DNA of 21,740 nt from an uncultured Chitinophagaceae bacterium (GTDB lineage: Bacteria; Bacteroidota; Bacteroidia; Chitinophagales; Chitinophagaceae): NCBI GenBank assembly GCA_937919945.1, contig CALESY010000057.1, positions 1 to 21,740 of the forward strand, read 5' to 3'. This document shows, piece by piece, positions 9,755 through 17,765 of the stretch. The stretch's first letter is position 1, and every line of letters starts with the position of its first letter. The position numbers and the translations under genes were made by a program. The notes under the pieces are model-generated. The model made no database searches. It saw nothing but the letters and a program-made list of their open reading frames with translations, and was not told the DNA's origin.

Positions 9755-10007
9755 ACGTTGCCGGCGGTTGTATGGTGTATTATAAAGTTAAGAAATGTTA
9801 AAGTGATAGACATTAATTCCTGCACTTTGATAACCTTTTTATATACATTTTAATGTTGAATCGGAGTATCTTTAATTAATGGTTAATGTTATGTGTTGTG
9901 TTTGTTTTGAAAAGGGTGGTGGATGGTAATAAAACTTGTTATTTTCCTTTTTTGATTTGAAAATCCTACCTGTAAACCAATGTGTTTTTAGCTGACATTA
10001 GTTTTTA

Positions 10008-10015
10008 TACTTTTG
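10008..10015 (+). promoter_or_regulatory. Bacteroidota -7 promoter box upstream of lysA
   Basis: TACTTTTG matches the Bacteroidota sigma-factor box TAnnTTTG and ends 17 bp before the lysA ATG, implying a very short leader. I do not see a clear TTTG -33 element at the usual distance. The 9755-10032 gap is AT-rich, separates divergent genes, and otherwise shows nothing coding. Confidence 0.55.
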
Positions 10016-10032
10016 CAATCCTTTTTTAAAAT

Positions 10033-11247
10033 ATGTCTCAATCTCTCAGTAAAGAACAGTTGATTAGCGTAGCCAATGAGTTTGGTACGCCTGTGTATGT
10101 GTATCATGCAGAAAAAATTGCGGAACAATACAACAAGCTGAAGGATGCTTTTAAGAGCCATCCTACACGCTTTTTCTATGCCTGCAAGGCACTAACCAAC
10201 ATCAACATACTGAAGTATTTGAAGAGCCTTGGTGCATCTATCGACTGTGTGAGTATAAACGAAGTGAAGCTGGCGTTGAAAGCAGGCTTTGAGGCAAAGG
10301 ATATATTGTATACCCCCAACTGTGTTGATTTCAGCGAGATAGTAGAAGCACAGCAAATGGGTGTGAATATCAATATAGACAACATATCTATACTTGAGCA
10401 GTTCGGGAATAAGTTCGGTAGTGGCTACCCTGTGTGTATACGCATCAACCCGCATATAGAGGCAGGGGGTAATTACAAAATATCTACCGGGCATATAGAT
10501 AGCAAGTTTGGTATATCTGTACACCAGCTACGCCATATAGAGCGTGTAGTAAAAACTACGAAACTCCATGTAAAAGGCTTGCACATGCATACCGGCAGTG
10601 AAATAAAAGATGTGGATGTGTTTTTGCGCGGGTTGGATGTAATGTTTGAAATAGCGAGACACTTTGAGGGGCTTGAGTTTATAGACATGGGTAGTGGCTT
10701 TAAAGTACCATACAAAGAGGGCGATAAAGAAACGGACGTGTACTTGCTGGGTGAGAAACTGACAAGTGCTGTAAAGGAATTTGAAGCTGAATATAACCGC
10801 ACATTGGAAGTATGGTTTGAACCTGGTAAATATCTAGTAAGCGAATGTGGGTATTTTGTAGTCAAGGCAAACGTCATCAAACAAACGCCTGCAACAGTTT
10901 TTGTAGGTGTCAATTCGGGTTTCAATCATCTGATACGCCCCATGTTTTACGATGCGTATCACCGTATTGAAAACATATCAAATCCATCTGGTGCAGAGCG
11001 TATTTATACCATCGTAGGTAATATTTGCGAAACAGATACGTTTGCCTGGGATAGGGTGCTGAACGAAGTGCGAGAGGGCGACTACCTTGTTTTCTACAAT
11101 GCAGGGGCTTATGGGTTTGAGATGAGCAGTAACTTCAACTCGAGGTTGAAACCTGCTGAAGTATTGGTAAAAGATGGTAAAGCAATGCTGATACGTGAGC
11201 GGGATGAGTTTGAAGACCTGCTACGCAATCAGTTAGAAGTACTGTAA
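10033..11247 (+). CDS. lysA: Diaminopimelate decarboxylase
   Basis: The product has 404 residues, a fold-type III PLP enzyme that decarboxylates meso-diaminopimelate to L-lysine, the final step of lysine synthesis, in the cytoplasm. The N-terminal barrel carries the probable PLP lysine K52 in FYACKAL. HTGSEI (residues 186-191) and GSGFKVPY (220-227) form the phosphate-binding region. EPGK (263-266) replaces the more usual EPGR. ICETDTF (331-337) holds the catalytic cysteine C332, and NAGAYGF (356-362) the conserved tyrosine. As far as I recall, EPGK and GSG are normal for the Bacteroidota branch. The ATG is the only sensible start, placed just after a promoter box. The gene is monocistronic: divergent from the PKD gene and closed by its own terminator. 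Confidence 0.93.
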   Translation: MSQSLSKEQLISVANEFGTPVYVYHAEKIAEQYNKLKDAFKSHPTRFFYACKALTNINILKYLKSLGASIDCVSINEVKLALKAGFEAKDILYTPNCVDFSEIVEAQQMGVNINIDNISILEQFGNKFGSGYPVCIRINPHIEAGGNYKISTGHIDSKFGISVHQLRHIERVVKTTKLHVKGLHMHTGSEIKDVDVFLRGLDVMFEIARHFEGLEFIDMGSGFKVPYKEGDKETDVYLLGEKLTSAVKEFEAEYNRTLEVWFEPGKYLVSECGYFVVKANVIKQTPATVFVGVNSGFNHLIRPMFYDAYHRIENISNPSGAERIYTIVGNICETDTFAWDRVLNEVREGDYLVFYNAGAYGFEMSSNFNSRLKPAEVLVKDGKAMLIRERDEFEDLLRNQLEVL

Positions 11248-11253
11248 CTATAC

Positions 11254-11278
11254 AAACTCCCGCAAGCGGGAGTTTTTT
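11254..11278 (+). terminator. Intrinsic terminator of lysA
   Basis: A 9-bp perfect stem (AAACTCCCG / CGGGAGTTT) with a CAAG loop is followed by TTT within a T-rich tail that continues TTTTTT after one A. It begins 7 bp past the lysA stop codon. Confidence 0.9.
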
Positions 11279-11338
11279 ATTTTTTATAACAAGTGTTTTA
11301 GGTACAAACCTTGTATTTTTAAGAAAATTATAGGCTCT

Positions 11339-11923
11339 ATGCAAAACATAGCTGTTTTTTGCGGCTCGAAAGAAGGCTACAACGAAGCATACAGAGAAAC
11401 GGCTTATGCGCTGGGTGCTACACTGGCAGAGCGTGGTATAGGCCTTGTGTATGGGGGGGGTAAAGTGGGGCTGATGGGTGCAGTGGCCGATGGTGTGCTA
11501 GGCAATGGTGGTAAGGTTATAGGCGTGATACCCGATTTCCTGCAAACAAAAGAAGTAGCGCACGATGGGCTGACGGAAATGATAGTGACCGATAGTATGC
11601 ACAGCCGTAAAGTGCGTATGCATGAACTAAGTGATGGAGTGATAGTATTGCCTGGTGGTTGGGGTACGATGGACGAAATGTTTGAAATGTTGACTTGGGG
11701 GCAACTGGGGCTGCACAAAAAACCAATAGCACTGCTGAATATAAACGGCTTTTTTGATAGCCTGAAAGTGCTGGTGAACAATATGATACAAGAGGGTTTT
11801 CTGGAAGAGTGTACAGCAGAGATATTAATGACTAGTGACTCAATAGAGGAACTACTGGCGATGATGGAACAGTTTGAAGCACCGAGTGTAGAGCAGGTGA
11901 TGGATCACAAATCAGATACTTAG
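11339..11923 (+). CDS. LOG family protein (TIGR00730-type nucleotide phosphoribohydrolase)
   Basis: The product has 194 residues with a Rossmann-like fold. The family hallmarks are present in order: VFCGS (residues 6-10), VYGGGKVGLMG (37-47), GVIPDFL (62-68), the R90-K91 pair in MHSRKVRMHE, and PGGWGTMDE (105-113). LOG-family enzymes hydrolyse nucleoside 5'-monophosphates, classically cytokinin riboside monophosphates, to the base and ribose 5-phosphate; many bacterial members are annotated only as TIGR00730 family. The active-site Arg and Glu are intact, so it is probably active, though the physiological substrate here is unknown. The start is the ATG 15 codons ahead of the first conserved block's end. 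The spmA/spmB-like gene begins 49 bp downstream with no terminator between, so they may be co-transcribed. Confidence 0.88.
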   Translation: MQNIAVFCGSKEGYNEAYRETAYALGATLAERGIGLVYGGGKVGLMGAVADGVLGNGGKVIGVIPDFLQTKEVAHDGLTEMIVTDSMHSRKVRMHELSDGVIVLPGGWGTMDEMFEMLTWGQLGLHKKPIALLNINGFFDSLKVLVNNMIQEGFLEECTAEILMTSDSIEELLAMMEQFEAPSVEQVMDHKSDT

Positions 11924-11972
11924 ATAATTACCTGCTAAGTTTTATCTTCATAGCCATTAATCTTCATCTCAG

Positions 11973-13463
11973 ATGGCACTTAGCAGGATATGGTCGGCAT
12001 TTATCATCATTGCCATAGCAGTTGCGGGGTATAAATCATTCTTCGCTGCCGATACAACCATATTCAGCAGAATGGTAACAGGCAAGGCAGATGATGCCTA
12101 TGATACAGTTTATTATTACAAAGCAGGGCTTGCTGTCAACGAAGGCTTTGCATCTGAAGAGAGTTTTACCAAATACATTGCAGGCTACGGTTATAAAGAA
12201 GCAGATTCGCTGCATCCGGCTACTGTTGTAATAACCGATAAGCAAAGCCTGGCTGCAATGCAACTGCCTGTTGGTACAAAAGTATACACCTACAAAAGCA
12301 TACAGGCAAAACTGACAAAGAAAGCGGATGGTATTATTGAAACATGCAAAAGTGCTGTGAACATATGTATAGGGCTGATAGGTATTATGGCATTGTTTAT
12401 GGGTTTTATGAGCATAGCAGAAAAGGCTGGTGGCATCAATCTGCTTTCGAGGATTATAGGGCCGTTTTTCTCTAAGCTGTTTCCTGAATTGCCCAAAGGC
12501 CATCCTGCTATGGGGCATATGATGATGAATTTTTCTGCCAACTTATTAGGCTTGGATAATGCAGCCACACCATTTGGTATAAAAGCTATGGAGAGCCTGC
12601 AAGAGATAAACCCCGATAAGAAAACAGCCAGCAATGCACAAATCATGTTTCTGTGCCTGCATGCATCGGGGCTTACATTAATACCTGTTAGTATCATAGC
12701 AGCGCGGGCTGCTGTTAAAGCAACCAACCCAACTGATATTTTTGTACCCTGTATGATAGCCACATTTGCGGCAACTATGGCTGCTATGTTCATAGTGTCT
12801 ATAAAGCAGAAGATAAACTTATTGCAACCTGTGATACTGGTTTGGGTGGGCGGACTGTCGGCCGTCATAGCTGCATTGGTCGTGTATCTGCGTACGCTGA
12901 ATCTGGAGGGTATGCAATCGTTCTCTTCTTTACTGAGCAATGGTTTGATACTACTGATATTTATTTTAATAGTGCTTGGGGGGCTGTATAAAAAGATAAA
13001 CATCTTCGATGCATTTGTAGATGGTGCGAAGGGCGGGTTTGAAACCGCTATCAAAATCATTCCTTATTTAGTAGGGATGCTCGTAGCCATCAGCATGTTA
13101 CGTACAAGTGGTACGTTTGATGTAGTGATTGCAGGCATGAAATCGTTGTTTGGTGCATTGGGTACAGATACCCGTTTTGTCGATGGCCTGCCCACTGCGT
13201 TAATAAAACCCATGAGCGGCAGCGGTGCACGCGGTATGATGATAGACACGATGAAAAACTTTGGTGCTGATTCTTTTGCTGGCAGATTGTCTTGCATATT
13301 GCAAGGTTCGTCAGACACTACGTTTTATGTAATAGCCGTTTACTTTGGTGCGGTGGCAGTAAAGAACACACGCTATACGATAGGCGCTATGCTGCTGGCC
13401 GATTTGGTAGGAATTATTACGGCTATTGGCTTGTGTTATATGTTCTTTGGAGCATCTGCATAA
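11973..13463 (+). CDS. Fused SpmA/SpmB-type nucleoside-recognition (Gate domain) membrane protein
   Basis: The product has 496 residues and many membrane segments. It starts with an N-terminal helix (residues about 6-24), followed by a soluble stretch of about 100 residues. Two Gate-type halves follow. The first (about 130-330) contains NFSANLLGLDNAATPFGIKAME, a SpmA signature region. The second (about 335-496) contains GAKGGFETAIKIIPYLVGMLVA and GSSDTTFYVIAVYFGAV, typical of SpmB. In spore formers SpmA and SpmB are separate proteins acting in spore dehydration; Bacteroidota do not sporulate, so the role here is unknown and transport is only a guess. The soluble insert near the N terminus resembles nothing I recognise. 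The gene ends at a hairpin shared with the convergent lipoprotein gene. Confidence 0.85.
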   Translation: MALSRIWSAFIIIAIAVAGYKSFFAADTTIFSRMVTGKADDAYDTVYYYKAGLAVNEGFASEESFTKYIAGYGYKEADSLHPATVVITDKQSLAAMQLPVGTKVYTYKSIQAKLTKKADGIIETCKSAVNICIGLIGIMALFMGFMSIAEKAGGINLLSRIIGPFFSKLFPELPKGHPAMGHMMMNFSANLLGLDNAATPFGIKAMESLQEINPDKKTASNAQIMFLCLHASGLTLIPVSIIAARAAVKATNPTDIFVPCMIATFAATMAAMFIVSIKQKINLLQPVILVWVGGLSAVIAALVVYLRTLNLEGMQSFSSLLSNGLILLIFILIVLGGLYKKINIFDAFVDGAKGGFETAIKIIPYLVGMLVAISMLRTSGTFDVVIAGMKSLFGALGTDTRFVDGLPTALIKPMSGSGARGMMIDTMKNFGADSFAGRLSCILQGSSDTTFYVIAVYFGAVAVKNTRYTIGAMLLADLVGIITAIGLCYMFFGASA

Positions 13464-13486
13464 AAAAGGCAGCGATATCGCTGCCT
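13461..13486 (-). terminator. Leftward terminator overlapping the stop codon of the SpmA/SpmB-type gene
   Basis: AGGCAGCGATATCGCTGCCT (13467-13486) is a perfect palindrome folding as an 8-bp stem with an ATAT loop. On the - strand it is followed by a run of six T, whose complement lies in the TAAAAAA at the stop codon of the rightward gene. It therefore terminates the leftward lipoprotein operon, whose last stop is at 13508. The + strand has no U-tract after it. Confidence 0.75.
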
Positions 13487-13507
13487 GTATCTTTCAGTAT
13501 ATTGTTG

Positions 13508-13957
13508 TTAATTTGTTGCAGTAGTATCTGCGGGTGCTTCGGCAGGTTCAGGTTCGTTATCTGCCGGTTGTTCCTGAAACATGTCATCGTTTTTAGTAAG
13601 ATTGGCCAACCATTTATCGTCTTTCTTTACCATATTCAAACGATAAGAAATATCATCGTCCGATTTTTTGTAGTGTATAACAGCATTGTTGCCGTTTTCT
13701 TCTACTTTGGTTATTTCTATATTAATGCTTTTAGCCTTTTTAATAACACTATCGGGTACACGGGCCGATGTTGTTTCCAGTAGTTCAATCAATTGTTTCG
13801 TTGCGTCTGTCGAAACTGTTTTAGCTTCTTTATAATTCATTTGCCAGAAGCTGGTAAGAAATTTTTTAGCAACAGGTTCGGGCGCGTTACTGTTGCAACC
13901 TGTCAACATCACTGCCAATGCAATGACAGATACGATACCCGAGAATGCTTTTTTCAT
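13508..13957 (-). CDS. Small lipoprotein, DUF4878-like
   Basis: The product has 149 residues from the ATG at 13957, which I prefer over a TTG five codons upstream because it gives a compact lipoprotein signal. The lipobox is L-T-G-C with the modified cysteine at residue 21. The mature part (PEPVAKKFLTSFWQMNYKEA, then T-D-A-T-K-Q, and a V-x-Y-x-K/x-W-L-A-N-L end) has the cystatin/NTF2-like pattern of DUF4878 domains. These carry an N-terminal helix that couples with changing residues counts and a curved sheet. It ends in an acidic, proline-rich low-complexity tail (EPEPAEAPADTTATN). Function is unknown. It is 31 bp downstream of the YiiX-like gene in the same direction and probably shares its transcript. 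The DUF4878 assignment is from memory of the pattern. Confidence 0.75.
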   Translation of the reverse strand: MKKAFSGIVSVIALAVMLTGCNSNAPEPVAKKFLTSFWQMNYKEAKTVSTDATKQLIELLETTSARVPDSVIKKAKSINIEITKVEENGNNAVIHYKKSDDDISYRLNMVKKDDKWLANLTKNDDMFQEQPADNEPEPAEAPADTTATN

Positions 13958-13988
13958 ATGCTTATTTTTCAAATTTCGGCAAAGGTAT

Positions 13989-14660
13989 TTATTTATACTT
14001 TACCTCACAAATCATTTGGCAATAAGCATTGTGTGTTATATTATCAATGGCTACATAATTATATCCAACAGCTTGTGTGGTTTGAATAGCAGGTTTATTG
14101 AGTGCTTTGTTGATGGCTATGTATAACAATTCTGCACAATACAGTTTGTCGTCATTTTGCAGGTCGAAATCCATATCGAACTTCTTTTGCTGACTATAAT
14201 ACGTTTTGGTTATGTTGCAAAAACTATCGAGCTGAGAAGGGCTGAACCTGTAGCGTAGGATACCAAAACCAGTGTTGTTTGCAGGTGATACCCAAAACCG
14301 TATGCTATCTCTTCGTAATACCTCATCGGGATTGTCTTCGCCTCCGATACAGTGATATACATAAGGTTTGCCATCTTCTATCATCACAATCCCGCAATGC
14401 GAATAGGTTTTGTCTGTTTGATTGGCTTGTTTGAACATCTCGCTGGTAATATCATTGCCAGTACGTACTACCACATCGCCGTGTTGCAATAGCTGAATGG
14501 AAGAGTCTATCAGGTGCTTGTTGTACGGATTGGTAACCATACGGTTGATGCTATGATGCTGCTCATAGCGTGCTTGGGCATAATACCACCAAACACAGCC
14601 AGCCAAAATGACTGCAATAGACACAATTAATAAAATCCTATGCTTGCCGATGTGCTTCAA
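13989..14660 (-). CDS. YiiX/YebB-like permuted papain-fold cysteine hydrolase
   Basis: The product has 223 residues. An N-terminal hydrophobic segment (about 9-27) contains LAGC at 19-22, which could be a lipobox or just part of a signal anchor, so the protein is likely envelope-bound facing the periplasm. The catalytic region shows the order of circularly permuted NlpC/P60 enzymes: GDVVVR (61-66), YSHCGIVM with the probable catalytic His88, and LYCAELLY with the probable nucleophile Cys175. YiiX-like enzymes are thought to act on amide or thioester bonds in lipids or peptides; the substrate here is unknown. The first possible start is a TTG, since an in-frame stop lies just upstream and no ATG occurs before the catalytic region. 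It is the first gene of a leftward pair with the lipoprotein. Confidence 0.78.
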   Translation of the reverse strand: MKHIGKHRILLIVSIAVILAGCVWWYYAQARYEQHHSINRMVTNPYNKHLIDSSIQLLQHGDVVVRTGNDITSEMFKQANQTDKTYSHCGIVMIEDGKPYVYHCIGGEDNPDEVLRRDSIRFWVSPANNTGFGILRYRFSPSQLDSFCNITKTYYSQQKKFDMDFDLQNDDKLYCAELLYIAINKALNKPAIQTTQAVGYNYVAIDNITHNAYCQMICEVKYK

Positions 14661-14667
14661 TTCGCCA

Positions 14668-14675
14668 CAAAATTA
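14668..14675 (-). promoter_or_regulatory. -7 promoter box for the YiiX-like gene
   Basis: On the - strand this reads TAATTTTG, a full match to TAnnTTTG, ending only 7 bp before the TTG start of the YiiX-like gene. If used, the transcript would be leaderless or nearly so. It is back-to-back with the ubiD-family promoter box 26 bp away. Confidence 0.45.
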
Positions 14676-14700
14676 GCCAATAGTTTAGCTACTACAGCCT

Positions 14701-14708
14701 TAACTTTG
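14701..14708 (+). promoter_or_regulatory. -7 promoter box for the UbiD-family gene
   Basis: TAACTTTG followed by C matches TAnnTTTG, 54 bp before the ATG at 14763. Its position argues that upstream in-frame start codons are not used. A clear -33 element was not found. Confidence 0.55.
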
Positions 14709-14762
14709 CGCTGCATAGTGAACGATAACAGGACTTGTTTGTTATACTATGCAACAGGTATT

Positions 14763-16667
14763 ATGGCACACAAATCATTAAGGGCATTTGCAGACGCGCT
14801 GGACAAAGCGGGTGAACTGGTTAGAATAAAGACATTTGTTGACCCCGTACTGGAGATAGCCGAGATAGCCGACAGGGTTTCTAAAACACCCGACAGAAAC
14901 AAAGCACTTTTGTTTGAGAATACGGGCACAGGATTTCCATTACTGATAAACAGTATGGGCAATGAACGCCGTATGTGCATGGCGTTGGGCGTGAATGAAC
15001 TGGACGATGTAGCGCGTGAAATAGAAGATTTGCTGAAAACTATGACAGCTCCTAAAAACGGATTGCTGGAAAAGTTGGCCATGTTGCCTCAACTGGCAAA
15101 GTTTTCGTCATGGATGCCCAAAGTGGTAAGCGGGCGAGGTGAATGTCAGCAAGTGGTAATGGATAAACCCGATTTGTCGAAACTGCCTATATTGAAATGT
15201 TGGCCTAAAGATGGTGGGCGCTTTGTAACCTTGCCTGCAATACATACAAAAGACCTGCTGAACGGTACACGTAATATAGGTATGTATCGTATGCAGGTAT
15301 TCACTGAAACTATGACGGGCATGCACTGGCATAAACATAAAGTAAGTGCCCGCCACTATAATGAATACAAAAAGCAGGGTAAGCTGATGCCCGTAGCCGT
15401 AGCACTGGGCGGCGATCCTGTATATACTTATGCAGCCACTGCGCCACTGCCTGAAAATGTGGATGAATACATGCTGGCAGGCTTCCTGCGCAAGAAGCGT
15501 GTGGAATTGGTGAAATGTATCACACAGCCCGAAATAGAAGTGCCTGCCGATGCAGATATTATCATTGAGGGTTATGTTGACCCTAATGAAGAGCTGATAT
15601 GGGAAGGCCCTTTCGGCGACCATACAGGCTATTATTCATTGCCCGATTTTTATCCGCGCTTTCATGTTACTGCCATCACGCATAAAAAAGACGCGATATA
15701 CCCCGCTACCATTGTGGGCATACCGCCACAAGAGGATGCATGGATAGGTAAAGCAACGGAGCGTATTTTTCTGGCGCCCATTAAAATGACAATGGTGCCT
15801 GAGATAAAAGATATGAATATGCCAGTAGAGGGTGTATTTCACAACCTGGTTATTACCAGCATAGAAAAAGAATATGCAGGGCAGGGGCAGAAAGTAATGA
15901 ATGCCATGTGGGGTGCAGGGCAAATGATGTTTAATAAAATACTGGTACTGACTGACGGTAAGGTAAAGATTGACGATTACAAAGCTTTGGCAAAATATGT
16001 GTTCGACAATCTGAATCCCTCTACAGATGTGTACTTTAGTCAGGGGCCGATGGATGTGCTCGACCACAGTTGCAGCAAGCTGGGTTTTGGCGGTAAGATG
16101 TGTATAGACGGCACGAAGAAATGGGAAGAAGAAGTGACAGCACCTCTGCAACCTTTCAAGCTAAGTACTGCCTTTAATGCTGATGCATTAAAAGCTGCAT
16201 ATGCGGAAATAGCGTCGCTGAACGACATGCTAGCGAGGGAGATGGATATACCCGTGTTGTTTGTAGCTATAGAGAAGAACCGCAAAGGGCATGTAGCAAC
16301 ACTGCACGATGCATTGTGCAAAGAGCCCGCCATGCAAGGCATAAAAATGATACTGTATGTAGAGCATACGGTTGATGCCAATGATATAGCCGATGTGCTG
16401 TGGCGTTTCTGCAACAACCTTGACCCCCGCCGCGACCATCTCTATGGAGGCGAAGACAGGAATATACTGGGGCTGGATGGTACACGCAAAACAAAAGCCT
16501 ATGATGGCTTTGAACGCCCATGGCCGAATGTGATAGCCGCCGACGCCAAGACCATTGCAGCGATAGATAGCAAGTGGGGAGAACTGAACCTCGGTGCGCT
16601 GATACCATCGCCATCGCTGAAGTATCAGCAGCAGATGTATGGCGAAGAAGCACAGGTAATGGAATAA
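14763..16667 (+). CDS. UbiD family (prenylated-FMN) decarboxylase
   Basis: The product has 634 residues from the ATG at 14763. The frame is open to 14640, but that extension lacks similarity to the family and precedes the likely promoter, and MAHKSLRAFADAL is a typical UbiD N terminus. UbiD enzymes use prenylated FMN made by UbiX to (de)carboxylate aromatic or unsaturated acids. The E-R-E-type active site is recognisable: R176 in GMYRMQVF, E281 and D286 in EGPFGDHTGYY. Also present are DLSKLPILKCWPKDGG and GGDPVYTY. The size, longer than the about 490 residues of E. coli UbiD, fits the group linked to menaquinone biosynthesis in organisms without ubiquinone; that role is inference. No ubiX is in the window. 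A lipoprotein gene follows after 30 bp. Confidence 0.88.
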   Translation: MAHKSLRAFADALDKAGELVRIKTFVDPVLEIAEIADRVSKTPDRNKALLFENTGTGFPLLINSMGNERRMCMALGVNELDDVAREIEDLLKTMTAPKNGLLEKLAMLPQLAKFSSWMPKVVSGRGECQQVVMDKPDLSKLPILKCWPKDGGRFVTLPAIHTKDLLNGTRNIGMYRMQVFTETMTGMHWHKHKVSARHYNEYKKQGKLMPVAVALGGDPVYTYAATAPLPENVDEYMLAGFLRKKRVELVKCITQPEIEVPADADIIIEGYVDPNEELIWEGPFGDHTGYYSLPDFYPRFHVTAITHKKDAIYPATIVGIPPQEDAWIGKATERIFLAPIKMTMVPEIKDMNMPVEGVFHNLVITSIEKEYAGQGQKVMNAMWGAGQMMFNKILVLTDGKVKIDDYKALAKYVFDNLNPSTDVYFSQGPMDVLDHSCSKLGFGGKMCIDGTKKWEEEVTAPLQPFKLSTAFNADALKAAYAEIASLNDMLAREMDIPVLFVAIEKNRKGHVATLHDALCKEPAMQGIKMILYVEHTVDANDIADVLWRFCNNLDPRRDHLYGGEDRNILGLDGTRKTKAYDGFERPWPNVIAADAKTIAAIDSKWGELNLGALIPSPSLKYQQQMYGEEAQVME

Positions 16668-16697
16668 TATTATCTGATACAAAGGCGTTATAGAATA

Positions 16698-17267
16698 ATG
16701 AAACAGATTATTCTATTATGTTTTCTGACAATGCTGCTTGCATGTCGTGGCGTTGAGGTAAAATCGTTTCCTCAAAAATCAAAAGTAGATTCTAATTACT
16801 CGTTTGGCAGACTTAAATGGAAAGGTAATTGGATAAAGAAAGATACAACAGGGTTACACTATCCATGTGTTTTAGATTCAGTAATCTATACATTTTTTGT
16901 GACGTGGGAGGATAGTGTCACTTATCAATTCAAAAATTTGCCTGATAGTAATCTCGCAATGATTAACCATTCAACTGGTATGTGGGCAAGTAATGCATAC
17001 GGGTTATGGACAAGAACATGCCTTGTTGAATATTTTTGGAGTAAGGGTATTTTCCATCCGGATGATATGTCGGCAATAATGTTAACTACCTATCATCGGT
17101 ATTTGAATGGTAAGCCATTAGAGTTGGAGAAACAAATTGCGATGTACCAGCAATTTTGGAAAGATCACGGTATTGTTTATAAATTAGATGATATTAAAAA
17201 TTGGGAATTTCCTCCATCTATGTGGGATATGGAGATTACTAATTATCAAACTACTAAAAATGAATAA
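16698..17267 (+). CDS. Unrecognised lipoprotein
   Basis: The product has 189 residues. A lipoprotein signal is clear: MKQIILLCFLTMLLAC, with lipobox L-L-A-C and cysteine 16. The mature protein is rich in Trp and Tyr (GRLKWKGNWIKK, FVTWEDSVTYQF, STGMWASNAYGLWTRTCLVEYFW) and has a second cysteine in WTRTCLVEYFW. I do not recognise the family and assign no function. By eye it is more AT-rich than the flanking ubiD-family and VOC genes, which could mean recent acquisition or relaxed constraint. It sits 30 bp after the decarboxylase and only 2 bp before the VOC gene, so it is probably in a rightward operon with translational coupling to the latter. Confidence 0.8.
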   Translation: MKQIILLCFLTMLLACRGVEVKSFPQKSKVDSNYSFGRLKWKGNWIKKDTTGLHYPCVLDSVIYTFFVTWEDSVTYQFKNLPDSNLAMINHSTGMWASNAYGLWTRTCLVEYFWSKGIFHPDDMSAIMLTTYHRYLNGKPLELEKQIAMYQQFWKDHGIVYKLDDIKNWEFPPSMWDMEITNYQTTKNE

Positions 17268-17269
17268 TA

Positions 17270-17671
17270 ATGTCTGATCAGCAAAAAAAACGCGTAACGG
17301 GTATTGGCGGCATATTTATGAAAAGCAACGACCCGGAATATATGCGCAACTGGTATAATAAACATCTGGGCTTTAACGCCACGCAATACGGTGCAACTTT
17401 TGAATGGCTGAAAACGGATAAACCCGAAGAAAAAGGCATGACCGTATGGAACCCTTTTAAGAATACCACCGACTATTTTATGCCATCTGAAAAAGAATTT
17501 ATGATAAACCTACGCGTAGAGGACCTTGAATGGCTGTTGGTAGAGCTACGCAAAGAAGGTATTGAACAGATAGGCGAAATGCAGGTGTATGACTATGGCA
17601 AGTTTGCCCACATTATAGACCCTGAAGGTACGAAAATAGAACTGTGGGAAGCTGTTGATGGTATATTATAA
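17270..17671 (+). CDS. VOC-fold (glyoxalase/dioxygenase superfamily) protein
   Basis: The product has 133 residues, one module of the vicinal oxygen chelate superfamily. Two beta-alpha-beta-beta-beta halves are seen: GIGGIFMKSNDPEYMRNWYNKHLGF at the start and FMINLRVEDLEWLLVELRKEGIEQ in the second half. The closing DPEGTKIELWE supplies the usual C-terminal glutamate metal ligand. The N-terminal ligand position, often His, is not evident in GIGGIFM, so metal binding may be altered. Family members include glyoxalase I, bleomycin-resistance proteins and epimerases, and sequence alone does not give the substrate. The ATG lies 2 bp after the stop of the lipoprotein gene. Confidence 0.85.
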   Translation: MSDQQKKRVTGIGGIFMKSNDPEYMRNWYNKHLGFNATQYGATFEWLKTDKPEEKGMTVWNPFKNTTDYFMPSEKEFMINLRVEDLEWLLVELRKEGIEQIGEMQVYDYGKFAHIIDPEGTKIELWEAVDGIL

Positions 17672-17703
17672 AGGCTATATGATGTGAGATATTTAACGTT
17701 ATC

Positions 17704-17728
17704 ATAGCATAGGGTATTCTGCTATTTT
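17704..17728 (+). terminator. Possible weak terminator after the VOC gene
   Basis: ATAGCA and TGCTAT (6 bp) flank a 10-nt loop and are followed by TTT. The stem is short and AT-rich, so this is only a candidate. It lies in the 94-bp gap before the nucleotidyltransferase gene. Confidence 0.3.
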
Positions 17729-17765
17729 ACCGTATTTTCACACACGGAAGCAAAACAAATTATTT

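Noticed and set aside
10473..10925. A 150-codon leftward open frame opposite lysA
   Set aside because: lysA is complete and well matched across this stretch; the antisense frame has Ser/Thr/Pro-rich shadow composition.
12290..13060. A 256-codon leftward open frame opposite the SpmA/SpmB-type gene
   Set aside because: It is antisense to a clear membrane-protein gene, and its hydrophobic composition is the expected mirror of that gene.
13955..13972. TTG start five codons upstream for the DUF4878-like lipoprotein
   Set aside because: The ATG at 13957 gives a normal-length lipoprotein signal, and the extra residues add nothing.
14640..14762. N-terminal extension of the UbiD-family protein
   Set aside because: It lies upstream of and across the probable promoter box, does not resemble the family, and the ATG at 14763 matches the usual N terminus.
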